Assembly (NCBI RefSeq): GCF_002338065.1
Contig: NZ_DDHJ01000011.1
Span: 124,001-188,000, forward strand
Direction: 5' to 3'
From: Pseudomonas sp. UBA1879
GTDB taxonomy: Bacteria > Pseudomonadota > Gammaproteobacteria > Pseudomonadales > Pseudomonadaceae
Length of the DNA: 64,000 nucleotides
Shown: in pieces, positions 29,732 to 37,422 of the stretch
Position numbering within the stretch: position 1 is the first letter of the stretch
Layout of the letters: the number at the start of each line of letters is the position of its first letter
The notes under the pieces: model-generated
What the model saw: the letters and a program-made list of their open reading frames with translations, nothing else
Databases searched by the model: none
What the model was told of the DNA's origin: nothing
Position numbers and translations under genes: made by a program

Positions 29732-30169
29732 ATGGCCGAACACGATTTTCGCTACAGCATGCTGACCCCGCACCACACCCTGATCGAATGCCGCAGCCTG
29801 GCGGTCGGTCGTTATCAAGTGACCGGCAACGGTGGCTCGATCAAGCACGACGACGTGCTGCTCGTCACCGTCAAAGGCAGCAAAGACCTTTACATGCGCC
29901 TGAACGTCGAAAAAGTCCGCCACCTGATCAACCCGCCTGGTCAGTGGGTCGCGGTGGCCAACGGCCCGGCGTTCACCGAGCTGGCGATTCATCAGTGGAC
30001 AGTCAACTGCAACGGCTGTGGCAAGGCGCAAGACATCGAGTTCATGGTCGATGCCAAAGAAGGCAAGAAAGCCCTGAAACCGGCCGCCACCGCGCGCATT
30101 GCCGAGTTGGGCTGGAAAACCGTCGGCGAGAACCACCTGTGCCCGGCCTGCGCCAGGAACGCCGCATGA
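29732..30169 (+). CDS. Conserved hypothetical protein with two CxxC pairs
   Basis: A 145-residue protein of unknown function. The start MAEHDFRYSMLTPHHTL is supported by GGAG nine bases upstream. The C-terminal third contains CNGCGK (near residue 95) and CPACAR (near residue 140), a spacing that suggests a small zinc ribbon, with a basic linker between them. Its stop overlaps the next gene (ATGA), so it is co-transcribed with the META lipoprotein. No catalytic motif is seen. Confidence 0.78.
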   Translation: MAEHDFRYSMLTPHHTLIECRSLAVGRYQVTGNGGSIKHDDVLLVTVKGSKDLYMRLNVEKVRHLINPPGQWVAVANGPAFTELAIHQWTVNCNGCGKAQDIEFMVDAKEGKKALKPAATARIAELGWKTVGENHLCPACARNAA

Positions 30170-30570
30170 AACGCCTTGGCCTGACCCTGCTCGCTGCCAC
30201 GCTGCTCAACGGTTGCGCGAGCGATAACGACGCGCTCAAGCGTGATCACGGCTACGTGCTGGAGTGGATCGGCGAGCGTCCGCTGATCGACAACAGCCAC
30301 CTGACCATGACCCTGGGCAAGGATGGCCGGGCGTACGGCAATGGCGGCTGCAACCACTGGTTCGCGTCGTACACACTGAAGGGCGACGCGATCAGCTTCG
30401 GGCCTGTCGGCAGCACCCGCAAGATGTGCGCCCCTGCCTTGATGGAACAGGAGCACCGATTCCTTGAGGCGTTGGCCACGGTGCAGCATTGGGATGTGTC
30501 GGAGGTTGAGCAATTGCAGCTGTGGCCTGCGCAAGGTTTGCCGCTGAGGTTCTGGCTGGAAGAAGGTTGA
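30166..30570 (+). CDS. META-domain lipoprotein (HslJ-like)
   Basis: A 134-residue outer-membrane-type lipoprotein. The signal MKRLGLTLLAATLLNGC ends at a lipobox Cys (residue 17). A META domain follows with the family block GRAYGNGGCNHWFASY and KMCAPALMEQEHRFLEAL, as in HslJ and YbaY-like stress proteins. It begins with an ATGA overlap on the previous gene. The last 31 codons are the left end of a 324-bp unit repeated three times in tandem downstream, so two orphan copies of its 3' end follow. Confidence 0.85.
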   Translation: MKRLGLTLLAATLLNGCASDNDALKRDHGYVLEWIGERPLIDNSHLTMTLGKDGRAYGNGGCNHWFASYTLKGDAISFGPVGSTRKMCAPALMEQEHRFLEALATVQHWDVSEVEQLQLWPAQGLPLRFWLEEG

Positions 30571-31436
30571 TACGTTCGCGGTGAACTGGCTTGCCTCGAA
30601 CGTCCTGTAGGAGCGTGGCTTGTCCCGCGAACTGTCGGGAACCGGCAGCAAACCCGGCAGACGCGGTGTCCCCAGGTGCTCGGCATGTTCAGGTTTTACG
30701 ACGGGTTCCCCGTCGATCGCGGGACAAGCCACGCTCCTACAGTGGATTGCAGCGCTTACCCCTTGCCTTTCGATTCCATCAGTTTCTGCGTCGCGCTGGG
30801 CACGGTGCAGCATTGGGATGTGTCGGAGGTTGAGCAGTTTGAGCTGTGGCCTGCGCAAGGTTTGCCGCTGAGGTTCTGGCTGGAAGAAGGTTGATACGTT
30901 CGCGGTGAACTGGCTTGCCTCGAACATCCTGTAGGAGCGTGGCTTGTCCCGCGAACTGTCGGGAACCGGCAGCAAACCCGGCAGACGCGGTGTCCCCAGG
31001 TGCTCGGCATGTTCAGGTTTTACGACGGGTTCCCCGTCGATCGCGGGACAAGCCACGCTCCTACAGTGGATTGCAGCGCTTACCCCTTGCCTTTCGATTC
31101 CATCAGTTTCTGCGTCGCGCTGGGCACAGTGCAGCATTGGGATGTTCCGGAGGTTGAGCAATTGCAGCTGTGGCCTGCCCAAGGTTCGCCGCTGAGGTTC
31201 TGGCTGGAAGAAGGTTGATACGTTCGCGGTGAACTGGCTTGCCTCGAACGTCCTGTAGGAGCGTGGCTTGTCCCGCGAACTGTCGGGAACCGGCAGCAAA
31301 CCCGGCAGACGCGGTGTCCCCAGGTGCTCGGCATGTTCAGGTTTTACGACGGGTTCCCCGTCGATCGCGGGACAAGCCACGCTCCTACAGTGGATTGCAG
31401 CGCTTACCCCTTGCCTTTCAATTCCGCCAGTTTCTG
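30477..31436. repeat. 324-bp tandem repeat, three copies: META 3' end + REPIN + tlpA 3' end
   Basis: Units start at 30477, 30801 and 31125, exactly 324 bases apart. Each holds the last about 94 bases of the META gene with its stop, a REPIN of the GAGCGTGGCTTGTCC family (30605-30742, 30929-31066, 31253-31390) and about 45 bases matching the 3' end of the convergent thioredoxin-like gene. The first unit begins in the intact META gene and the last runs into the intact tlpA-like gene. The middle material is two chimeric junctions where a tlpA tail abuts a META tail at GCGCTGGGCAC. REPIN parts are identical; the META parts differ at a few bases (for example GAGCAATTGCAG versus GAGCAGTTTGAG). Confidence 0.95.
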
Positions 31437-31871
31437 CGTCACGCCCGCCGCCGTCTGCTCACCCATCAACTGCTCACGCACTTTGCCCTTGTCGTCGATG
31501 ATGTAGGTCACCGGCAGTGCTTCGCTTTTCGGCAGGTCGTATTGTTCGGCGGGGTCCTGGGCCAGCACGGTGAATTTGATCCCCAGTGCGTTGGCGGCGT
31601 TTTTCAGGTCTTCGCCTTGCAGGTCGTCGAAGTTCACCCCGAAGACACTGACGTTTTGCCCCTTCATTTGCTCGGACAGCGCGTTCAATTCCGGGATTTC
31701 CGTCCGGCACGGGCCGCACCATTCAGCCCAGTAGTTAACCACCAGCCAGTGTTTGTCGACCCGGTCGCTGGCCACCTTCTGACCGTTCTGATCAGTGCCC
31801 AGATCAACGCCGCACCCGCTGAGCAACACACTTCCGATAAGCGCTACCGCTGCTGCCAACCGCCTTGCCAT
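31404..31871 (-). CDS. TlpA-family thioredoxin-like lipoprotein
   Basis: A 155-residue periplasmic thiol-disulfide protein. The signal MARRLAAAVALIGSVLLSGC has a lipobox Cys at residue 20. The thioredoxin fold carries the redox site WAEWCGPCRTE near residue 55 and the cis-Pro region SEALPVTYII near residue 120. I chose the ATG at 31871 because AAAGGA lies ten bases upstream. It converges with the META gene, and its 3' end takes part in the tandem repeat. The orphan tlpA tails there read QKLMESKGKG where the real gene reads QKLAELKGKG. Likely a reductase or matured by DsbD-type proteins; its partner is unknown. Confidence 0.9.
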   Translation of the reverse strand: MARRLAAAVALIGSVLLSGCGVDLGTDQNGQKVASDRVDKHWLVVNYWAEWCGPCRTEIPELNALSEQMKGQNVSVFGVNFDDLQGEDLKNAANALGIKFTVLAQDPAEQYDLPKSEALPVTYIIDDKGKVREQLMGEQTAAGVTQKLAELKGKG

Positions 31872-31973
31872 GATGCTTGTTCCTTTCATTGAAAACGCGA
31901 TGCGGACCTGAGGTTGGTCTTTACCGAGACGCCTGTAGAATACCCGCCACCCCACGAAAGATGCGACCCGCAA

Positions 31974-32327
31974 ATGACCGATCTGACGCTTTATCACAAC
32001 CCGCGCTGCTCCAAATCACGTGGCGCGCTGGAATTGCTCGAAGAACGCGGCCTGACGCCGACCATCGTGCGTTACCTGGAAACGCCGCCCAGCGTCGCCC
32101 AATTGCGCGAACTGCTGGGCAAGCTCGGCATCGATGCCCGCGCCTTGTTGCGCACGGGCGAAGAGGAATACAAAACCCTGAATCTGGCCGACTCCGGTTT
32201 GAGCGATGACGCGCTGATCGAAGCGATGGCCGCGCACCCCAAGCTGATCGAACGCCCGATTCTGATCGCCGGTGACAAGGCTGTGATCGGTCGTCCGCCT
32301 GAGAACATTCTGGAGTTGCTGCCATGA
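31974..32327 (+). CDS. arsC: Arsenate reductase, glutaredoxin-dependent type (ArsC/YfgD-like)
   Basis: A 117-residue thioredoxin-fold protein with the active-site Cys in HNPRCSKSRGALELL (Cys-12) and the conserved Arg in ERPILI and GRPPENI. It belongs to the ArsC family. Because it is chromosomal and not linked to arsB/arsR, it may be the housekeeping YfgD-type member rather than a true arsenic-resistance enzyme. The ATG at 31974 gives the family length. Its stop overlaps the wrbA ATG, so it heads an arsC-wrbA-DUF2069 operon, an arrangement typical of Pseudomonas. Confidence 0.9.
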   Translation: MTDLTLYHNPRCSKSRGALELLEERGLTPTIVRYLETPPSVAQLRELLGKLGIDARALLRTGEEEYKTLNLADSGLSDDALIEAMAAHPKLIERPILIAGDKAVIGRPPENILELLP

Positions 32328-32929
32328 GCGCGCCGTACATTCTGGTGCTGTTTTATAGCCGCAATGGCTCGACCCGCGAAATGGCGCGGCAGATTGCGCG
32401 GGGTATCGAGATGGGCGGGATGGAAGCGCGAGTGCGCACGGTCCCGGCGATTTCCACCGAGTGCGAAGCGGTCGCGCCGAGCATTCCGGAGGCCGGTGCG
32501 CTGTACGCGACCCTCGACGATCTGAAAAACTGCTCGGGCCTTGCGCTAGGCAGTCCGACACGTTTCGGCAACATGGCCGCGCCGCTCAAGTATTTCCTCG
32601 ACGGCACCAGCAACCTGTGGCTGACCGGCGCACTGGTCGGCAAGCCAGCCAGCGTGTTTACCTCCACCGCCAGCCTGCACGGCGGCCAGGAAACCACGCT
32701 CATGTCGATGCTCCTGCCGTTGCTGCACCACGGCATGCTGGTCGCCGGTCTGCCTTACAGCGAGGCGGCATTGGTCGACACCCGCGGTGGCGGCACGCCT
32801 TATGGCGCCAGTCACCACGCAGGGGCGGACGGCAAACGCCCGCTGGATGAACATGAAACGACGCTGTGTCGCGCACTGGGTCAACGTTTGGCCAAGACCG
32901 CGCTGTTGCTGGAACCTTCCCGTGGCTGA
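32324..32929 (+). CDS. wrbA: NAD(P)H:quinone oxidoreductase WrbA
   Basis: FMN-dependent two-electron quinone reductase of the flavodoxin-like family, protecting against semiquinone-derived oxidants. The 201-residue product has the FMN phosphate loop FYSRNGSTREMARQI near residue 8 and GSPTRFGNMAAPLKYFLDGT near residue 80, plus the WrbA C-terminal block GGGTPYGASH. Its start overlaps arsC by four bases and its end overlaps the DUF2069 gene by eight. Confidence 0.94.
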   Translation: MSAPYILVLFYSRNGSTREMARQIARGIEMGGMEARVRTVPAISTECEAVAPSIPEAGALYATLDDLKNCSGLALGSPTRFGNMAAPLKYFLDGTSNLWLTGALVGKPASVFTSTASLHGGQETTLMSMLLPLLHHGMLVAGLPYSEAALVDTRGGGTPYGASHHAGADGKRPLDEHETTLCRALGQRLAKTALLLEPSRG

Positions 32930-33329
32930 AAAGCCCAACGTGCTGCCCCCGTTGCACTGGCTGGAATCGCGTGTTCGCTGGAGTCGGCGGGTGGCCCTGG
33001 GATGTTTTTTGGCACTGATGGCGTTGCTGGGCGTGTATGACCTGGCGTTCGCCGACCTGCACGGCGCACGGCCTTGGGTGATTCTGTCGATCGAGTGGGT
33101 GCCGCTGCTGGTGCTGGCCCCCGGCATGTTGATCGGCAGCCCTCGTGGCCATGCGTGGACCTGCTTCGTGGTGAATCTGTATTTCATCAAGGGCGCGCTG
33201 GCGGTGCTCGACCGCGGTCGCGCGTGGTTCGGCGCGCTGGAAATACTCGCCAGCCTTGCCGTCTTTACCAGCGCGCTGCTATATGCGCGCTGGCGATTTC
33301 AGCTCAACTGCAAGCTCGCCGCCTTGTAG
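32922..33329 (+). CDS. DUF2069 family small membrane protein
   Basis: A 135-residue predicted inner-membrane protein of unknown function with four hydrophobic segments (residues about 25-45, 52-75, 80-100 and 105-125). The GTG start at 32922 overlaps wrbA by eight bases and gives the usual family length. A much longer upstream frame exists only inside wrbA. Co-occurrence with wrbA is conserved in pseudomonads. A stray half-REP (GTAGGAGCGCGTGG) follows its stop. Confidence 0.85.
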   Translation: MAEKPNVLPPLHWLESRVRWSRRVALGCFLALMALLGVYDLAFADLHGARPWVILSIEWVPLLVLAPGMLIGSPRGHAWTCFVVNLYFIKGALAVLDRGRAWFGALEILASLAVFTSALLYARWRFQLNCKLAAL

Positions 33330-33398
33330 GAGCGCGTGGTGTCAGAGGATCCGGGGTGAATAGTCAAATCCGGCCGTGAATTTCGTTTTGGAGAGGGC

Positions 33399-34070
33399 AT
33401 GCAAGACTACAAATGGCTCAATGAATACTGCCTCAATCGCTTTGGTTCCGCCGCCGCGCTCGAAGCGCATCTGCCAACCCCCGCTACCCCGAAAAAACTC
33501 AAGGCCCTCAGCGACGACCGCTACCTGTCGACCATGGCGCTGCGGGTGTTTCGCGCGGGGCTGAAGCACAGTCTGGTGGACGCCAAGTGGCCGGCGTTCG
33601 AGCAAGTGTTCTTCGGCTTCGACCCGGAAAAGGTCGTGCTGATGGGGGCCGATCATCTCGAACGGCTGATGCAGGATGCGCGGATCATTCGCCATCTGGG
33701 CAAGCTCAAGAGCGTGCCCCGCAATGCGCAACTGATCCTCGACGTCGCCAAGGAACACGGCAGTTTCGGCCGCTTCATCGCCGACTGGCCGGTGACCGAC
33801 ATCGTCGGTCTGTGGCGCTATCTGTTCAAACACGGCAACCAGATGGGCGGGTTGTCGGCGCCGCGTTTTCTGCGGATGGTGGGCAAGGACACCTTCATTC
33901 CCAGCCACGACGTGGTCGCCGCGCTCAACGCACAGAAGATCGTCGATAAAGTGCCCAGCAGCCAGCGCGATCAGGCGGCGGTGCAGGCGGCGTTCAATCA
34001 ATGGCACGCTGAAAGCGGCCGCCCGTTGTGCCAGCTGTCGATGATGCTGTCGTACACGGCCAACCACTGA
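33399..34070 (+). CDS. DNA-3-methyladenine glycosylase I (TagI-like)
   Basis: A 223-residue protein resembling the Tag/TagI glycosylase family that excises 3-methyladenine from DNA. Supporting features are the size, the helix-rich composition, DAKWPAFEQVFFGFDPEKVVLM near residue 60 and ARIIRHLGKLKSVPRNAQLIL near residue 95, which correspond to the conserved helices around the substrate pocket. The classical N-terminal Cys/His zinc ligands of E. coli Tag are not obvious, so it belongs to a divergent clade. Translation is supported by GGAGAGGGC before the ATG. It is separate from the downstream hydroxyproline regulator. Confidence 0.75.
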   Translation: MQDYKWLNEYCLNRFGSAAALEAHLPTPATPKKLKALSDDRYLSTMALRVFRAGLKHSLVDAKWPAFEQVFFGFDPEKVVLMGADHLERLMQDARIIRHLGKLKSVPRNAQLILDVAKEHGSFGRFIADWPVTDIVGLWRYLFKHGNQMGGLSAPRFLRMVGKDTFIPSHDVVAALNAQKIVDKVPSSQRDQAAVQAAFNQWHAESGRPLCQLSMMLSYTANH

Positions 34071-34117
34071 TCTTTTTTTCAGGCACGGCGCGCAGACCCC
34101 TCACGACACAAATCGGA

Positions 34118-34133
34118 GGCCGTATACAATATC
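34118..34133. promoter_or_regulatory. Candidate GntR operator (CGTATACAATAT) before its own gene
   Basis: The palindrome core GTATAC occurs 37 bases upstream of the GTG start of the GntR gene, within GGCCGTATACAATATCC. The same extended core, CGTATAC-A-A-AT, stands in front of the importer operon and the deaminase gene further right. Autoregulation is inferred. Confidence 0.55.
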
Positions 34134-34163
34134 CGGCATTCGCCCATTGCCTGAGTCGCTCGC

Positions 34164-34847
34164 GTGCCCTTCCTTCTTGCTGATGCCCCCAACCTCGGCG
34201 TTGCGCCCTCCGCGTCCGAGGTCATCGCCACGTATCTGCGTGAGTCGATCATTTCCGGTCAGTTCGCCGAGGACGAGCCGATTCGCCAGGACGACATCGC
34301 CCGGGTGTTCAACGTCAGCAAGATCCCGGTCAGGGAAGCGCTCAAACGCCTGGAAGCGGAGGGTTTGGTGCAATTTCAGCGCAACAAGGGCGCAGTGGTC
34401 ACGCGGATTTCCGAGCCGGAGCTGGCGCAGATTTTCGAGGTCAGGGTGTTGCTTGAGGTGCAGGCGATTCGGCTGGCCGTGCCGAGAATGACCCAGGCGC
34501 AGATTGACCGGGCGCAGACCATCTGCGATGAGTTCATGGGTGACGATGACATCGGGCGCTGGGCCGAGCTGAACTGGGCGTTTCATACCTGCCTGTACGA
34601 GGCGGCGCAACGGCCGTTCCTGCTGAACATGATTCGCTCGATCCACGACAAGGTCGAACGCTATCTGCGGGTGCAGATGAGCTTCGACGAAGGCAAGGAG
34701 CGGGCCGATCTGGAGCACCGCGAAATCCTCAAGGCCTGTGCTGAACGAGACGTGGACAAGGCTGCCGAACTGATCGAGCACCACATCATCGGCGTCTGCC
34801 GCGCCCTCTACGCCCACCTGCCCAACGCGGCGCTTAGCGAAATCTGA
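34164..34847 (+). CDS. GntR-family regulator (FadR/FCD type), likely of hydroxyproline catabolism
   Basis: A 227-residue repressor-type regulator. The N-terminal winged helix (ATYLRESIISGQF through REALKRLEAEGLV, residues about 20-70) is followed by an all-helical FCD ligand domain, with Asp/His positions in ELNWAFHTCLYEAA and DLEHREIL that usually bind a metal. The start is a GTG; the nearby ATG is out of frame. It is placed directly before the epimerase and dehydrogenase genes, and a GTATAC palindrome sits in its promoter. The ligand is probably a hydroxyproline intermediate, by context only. Confidence 0.88.
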   Translation: MPFLLADAPNLGVAPSASEVIATYLRESIISGQFAEDEPIRQDDIARVFNVSKIPVREALKRLEAEGLVQFQRNKGAVVTRISEPELAQIFEVRVLLEVQAIRLAVPRMTQAQIDRAQTICDEFMGDDDIGRWAELNWAFHTCLYEAAQRPFLLNMIRSIHDKVERYLRVQMSFDEGKERADLEHREILKACAERDVDKAAELIEHHIIGVCRALYAHLPNAALSEI

Positions 34848-34968
34848 CGCCAGTGACTGTGCCGATTTCGTCATTTCATGGGGCGAAATCGGTCAAGACC
34901 CTTTTCTGTATTACCGCCAATCTGATTGACAACGAACTCGACATTGATCTGAGGCGCGGCCACTGATC

Positions 34969-35056
34969 TGTAGGAGTGAGCTTGCTCGCGATGGGGTTCT
35001 GCCAGCTGCTTGTCCGGGGCTGACACACCGCGATCGCGAGCAAGCTCACTCCTACA
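34969..35056. repeat. REPIN between the GntR gene and the epimerase gene
   Basis: TGTAGGAGTGAGCTTGCTCGCGAT is facing its complement, ending CTCACTCCTACA, across about 40 bases. It separates the regulator from the lhp dehydrogenase operon. Confidence 0.9.
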
Positions 35057-35112
35057 GGGATCGGCGTATGCCGAGGGATCAGCGCTCTCTCTGGCAGGTT
35101 TAAGGTGAACAC

Positions 35113-36063
35113 ATGAAACGCATCCAGATCCTCGATTCCCACACCGGCGGCGAGCCCACGCGGCTGGTGCTGAACGGTTTCCCCGACCTCGGCACCGGCA
35201 GCATGGCCGAACGTCGCCAGCGGTTGGCCGATGCGTTTGATGACTGGCGGGCCGCCACGGTGCTGGAGCCTCGGGGCAGCGATGTGCTGGTCGGCGCGTT
35301 GCTGTGTGAGCCGGTGGACCCCGAGGCCTGTGCCGGTGTGATCTTTTTCAACAACAGCGGCTACCTCGGCATGTGCGGCCACGGCACCATCGGGCTGGTC
35401 GTGTCGCTGGCTCACCTGGGCAAGATCGGGCCCGGGGTGCATCGCATTGAGACGCCGGTCGGCACGGTTCAAGCGACCCTTCACGAAGACCGTTCGGTCA
35501 GCGTCAACAACGTGCCCTCGTATCGCTACCGCAAGAACTTCATCGTCGACGTGCCCGGCCTTGGCAACGTGACCGGCGATATCGCCTGGGGCGGTAACTG
35601 GTTCTTTCTCATCGCCGATCACGGCCTCAGCGTCAGCGGCGACAACCTCGACGCCCTCACCGACTACACCTGGAAAGTGCGTCAAGCGTTGGAAAGTCAG
35701 GGTATCCGGGGTGAAGACGGCGGCGTCATCGACCATATCGAGCTGTTCGCCGACGACGATCAGGCCGACAGTCGCAACTTCGTCCTGTGCCCCGGCAAGG
35801 CCTACGACCGCTCGCCCTGCGGCACCGGCACCAGCGCCAAACTGGCGTGCCTGGCCGCCGACGGCAAACTCGAACCCGGCGCGCTATGGCAGCAGGCCAG
35901 CGTGATCGGCAGCCAGTTTGACGGCAGCTTCCAATGGCAGCATGGCGAGCGGCAGGTGGGCGACCGCATCGTGCCGACCATCCGGGGCCGCGCTTATATC
36001 AGTGCCGAAGCCACGCTGCTGCTGGATGACGACGATCCGTTCGCCTGGGGCATCCGTTCTTGA
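35113..36063 (+). CDS. lhpA: 4-hydroxyproline 2-epimerase (proline racemase superfamily)
   Basis: Converts trans-4-hydroxy-L-proline to cis-4-hydroxy-D-proline, the first catabolic step. The 316-residue product has both catalytic cysteines of the superfamily: Cys-88 in LGMCGHGTIG and Cys-236 in RSPCGTGTSAK. His-90 follows the first Cys. The Cys/Cys pair and the neighbouring D-hydroxyproline dehydrogenase subunits favour 4-hydroxyproline epimerase over proline racemase. Its stop TGA overlaps the TTG start of the next gene, so the four genes 35113-38678 form one operon. Confidence 0.92.
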   Translation: MKRIQILDSHTGGEPTRLVLNGFPDLGTGSMAERRQRLADAFDDWRAATVLEPRGSDVLVGALLCEPVDPEACAGVIFFNNSGYLGMCGHGTIGLVVSLAHLGKIGPGVHRIETPVGTVQATLHEDRSVSVNNVPSYRYRKNFIVDVPGLGNVTGDIAWGGNWFFLIADHGLSVSGDNLDALTDYTWKVRQALESQGIRGEDGGVIDHIELFADDDQADSRNFVLCPGKAYDRSPCGTGTSAKLACLAADGKLEPGALWQQASVIGSQFDGSFQWQHGERQVGDRIVPTIRGRAYISAEATLLLDDDDPFAWGIRS

Positions 36064-37193
36064 TCGCAGGGCGCGTGGCTGACGTGATTGTCATCGGCGG
36101 CGGCATCGTCGGCGCGGCCTGCGCGGACGAACTGGCCAGCCAAGGCCTCAACGTGTGCGTCCTCGATTGCCAACGCCCGGCCGCGACGGCAGCGGGCATG
36201 GGCCACTTGGTGGTGCTCGATCACAGCCCGGCCGAACTGGCACTGGGCGAATATTCAGTACGGCTGTGGCGCGAGCTGGCAGCGCACCTGCCGGACGACT
36301 GCGCCATGCGCACCAACGGCACGCTGTGGCTGGCCTGCAATGAGCCGGAAATGGCCGAGGCCGAGCGCAAACAGCAGGCCTTGAGCGCGTTCGGTCTGGG
36401 CTGCGAATTGATCAGCGGCGCGGCGCTGGCGGAGGTCGAACCGTCGCTGCGCCCCGGCCTGCTCGGCGCGCTGAAGGTCAGCGGCGACGGCATTCTGTAC
36501 GCTCCCAATGCGGCGCGCTGGTTATTGCAACGTCAGCCAGGTCGTGTGCGTCAGCGGCAGGCTGAAGTCGTGGCCGTCGAAGGCAATCGCGTGAGGCTCG
36601 CGGACGGTCAGTGGCTACAGGCCGACGCAGTCCTGCTCGCCAATGGCATCTACGCTAAAGACCTTTGCCCGGACTTGCCTCTGCAGGCCAAGAAAGGCCA
36701 CTTGCTGATCACCGACCGCTACCCGGCGCAGATCAGCCACACGTTGGTAGAGCTGGGCTATATCACCAACGCCCACAAGGGCGACGGCCCATCGGTGGCG
36801 TTCAATCTGCAACAGCGTCCGACCGGGCAACTGTTCGTCGGCTCGTCCAGGCAATTCGACAACCACGACCCGGCCATCGACGCCGCCATGCTCGGCCGCA
36901 TGCTGCGTCGGGCCATGGACTTTCTGCCCGATCTGGGCCATCTGAACGGCATTCGCAGCTGGACCGGATTTCGCTCGGCCAGCCCCGATGGCCAGCCGCT
37001 GGTAGGCGAACATCCCCAGCAACCTGGACTGTGGCTGGCGGTCGGGCACGAGGGGCTGGGCGTGACCACGGCCACCGGCACCGCCAAGCTGCTGGCCGCG
37101 CAGTTGCTGCGCACTTCGCCACCCGCCGAGCTGCAACCGCATCTGCACGCTTACCTGCCACAGCGCTTCATCGGAGCCCATGTCCATGCCTGA
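36060..37193 (+). CDS. lhpB: D-hydroxyproline dehydrogenase, FAD subunit (DAO family, beta)
   Basis: A 377-residue FAD-dependent amine oxidoreductase. The N-terminal dinucleotide motif VIVIGGGIVGAACADELA (residues about 9-26) and the C-terminal FAD-contact region SPDGQPLVGEHPQQPG mark the D-amino-acid oxidase/glycine oxidase family. With the adjacent 2Fe-2S and NAD/FAD-type subunits it matches the heteromeric D-hydroxyproline dehydrogenase. That enzyme oxidises cis-4-hydroxy-D-proline to 1-pyrroline-4-hydroxy-2-carboxylate. The TTG start overlaps the epimerase stop; a GTG five codons further is the alternative. The end overlaps the next gene. Confidence 0.87.
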   Translation: MIAGRVADVIVIGGGIVGAACADELASQGLNVCVLDCQRPAATAAGMGHLVVLDHSPAELALGEYSVRLWRELAAHLPDDCAMRTNGTLWLACNEPEMAEAERKQQALSAFGLGCELISGAALAEVEPSLRPGLLGALKVSGDGILYAPNAARWLLQRQPGRVRQRQAEVVAVEGNRVRLADGQWLQADAVLLANGIYAKDLCPDLPLQAKKGHLLITDRYPAQISHTLVELGYITNAHKGDGPSVAFNLQQRPTGQLFVGSSRQFDNHDPAIDAAMLGRMLRRAMDFLPDLGHLNGIRSWTGFRSASPDGQPLVGEHPQQPGLWLAVGHEGLGVTTATGTAKLLAAQLLRTSPPAELQPHLHAYLPQRFIGAHVHA

Positions 37194-37422
37194 ATTACGC
37201 ATCGACGGCCAGCCGTTTCGCTTCGCCCAAGGCACCACCGTCGCCGCCGCGTTAATGGCCTGCGGTGACCGTTGCAGTCGCACATCGGCCAGCGGCCAGC
37301 GTCGAGCGCCACTGTGCGGGATGGGGATTTGTCAGGAGTGCCGCGTCAATATCGACGGCCTGCGGCGATTGGCCTGCCAAACGATCTGCCGCGACGGGAT
37401 GCAAGTGGACACGCAGCCATGA
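37180..37422 (+). CDS. lhpF: D-hydroxyproline dehydrogenase, 2Fe-2S subunit (gamma)
   Basis: An 80-residue ferredoxin-like protein with the cysteine pattern CGMGICQEC and a later Cys in RLACQT, consistent with a plant-type 2Fe-2S cluster. Similar small subunits occur in hydrogen cyanide synthase, opine oxidases and hydroxyproline dehydrogenase. It would pass electrons between the FAD subunits. The start MSMPELRID overlaps the lhpB end by 14 bases; a second ATG two codons in is equally possible. The stop overlaps the following ATG (ATGA). Confidence 0.85.
   Translation: MSMPELRIDGQPFRFAQGTTVAAALMACGDRCSRTSASGQRRAPLCGMGICQECRVNIDGLRRLACQTICRDGMQVDTQP

Noticed and set aside
30676..31218. 72-codon frames ending in META-protein tails within the tandem repeat
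   Set aside because: They start inside the REPIN and merely read into orphan META 3' ends; they are products of the duplication, not genes.
30477..31436. CRISPR-like array
   Set aside because: The repeat unit is 324 bp, with only three copies and no short repeat-spacer pattern; it is a tandem gene-junction duplication.
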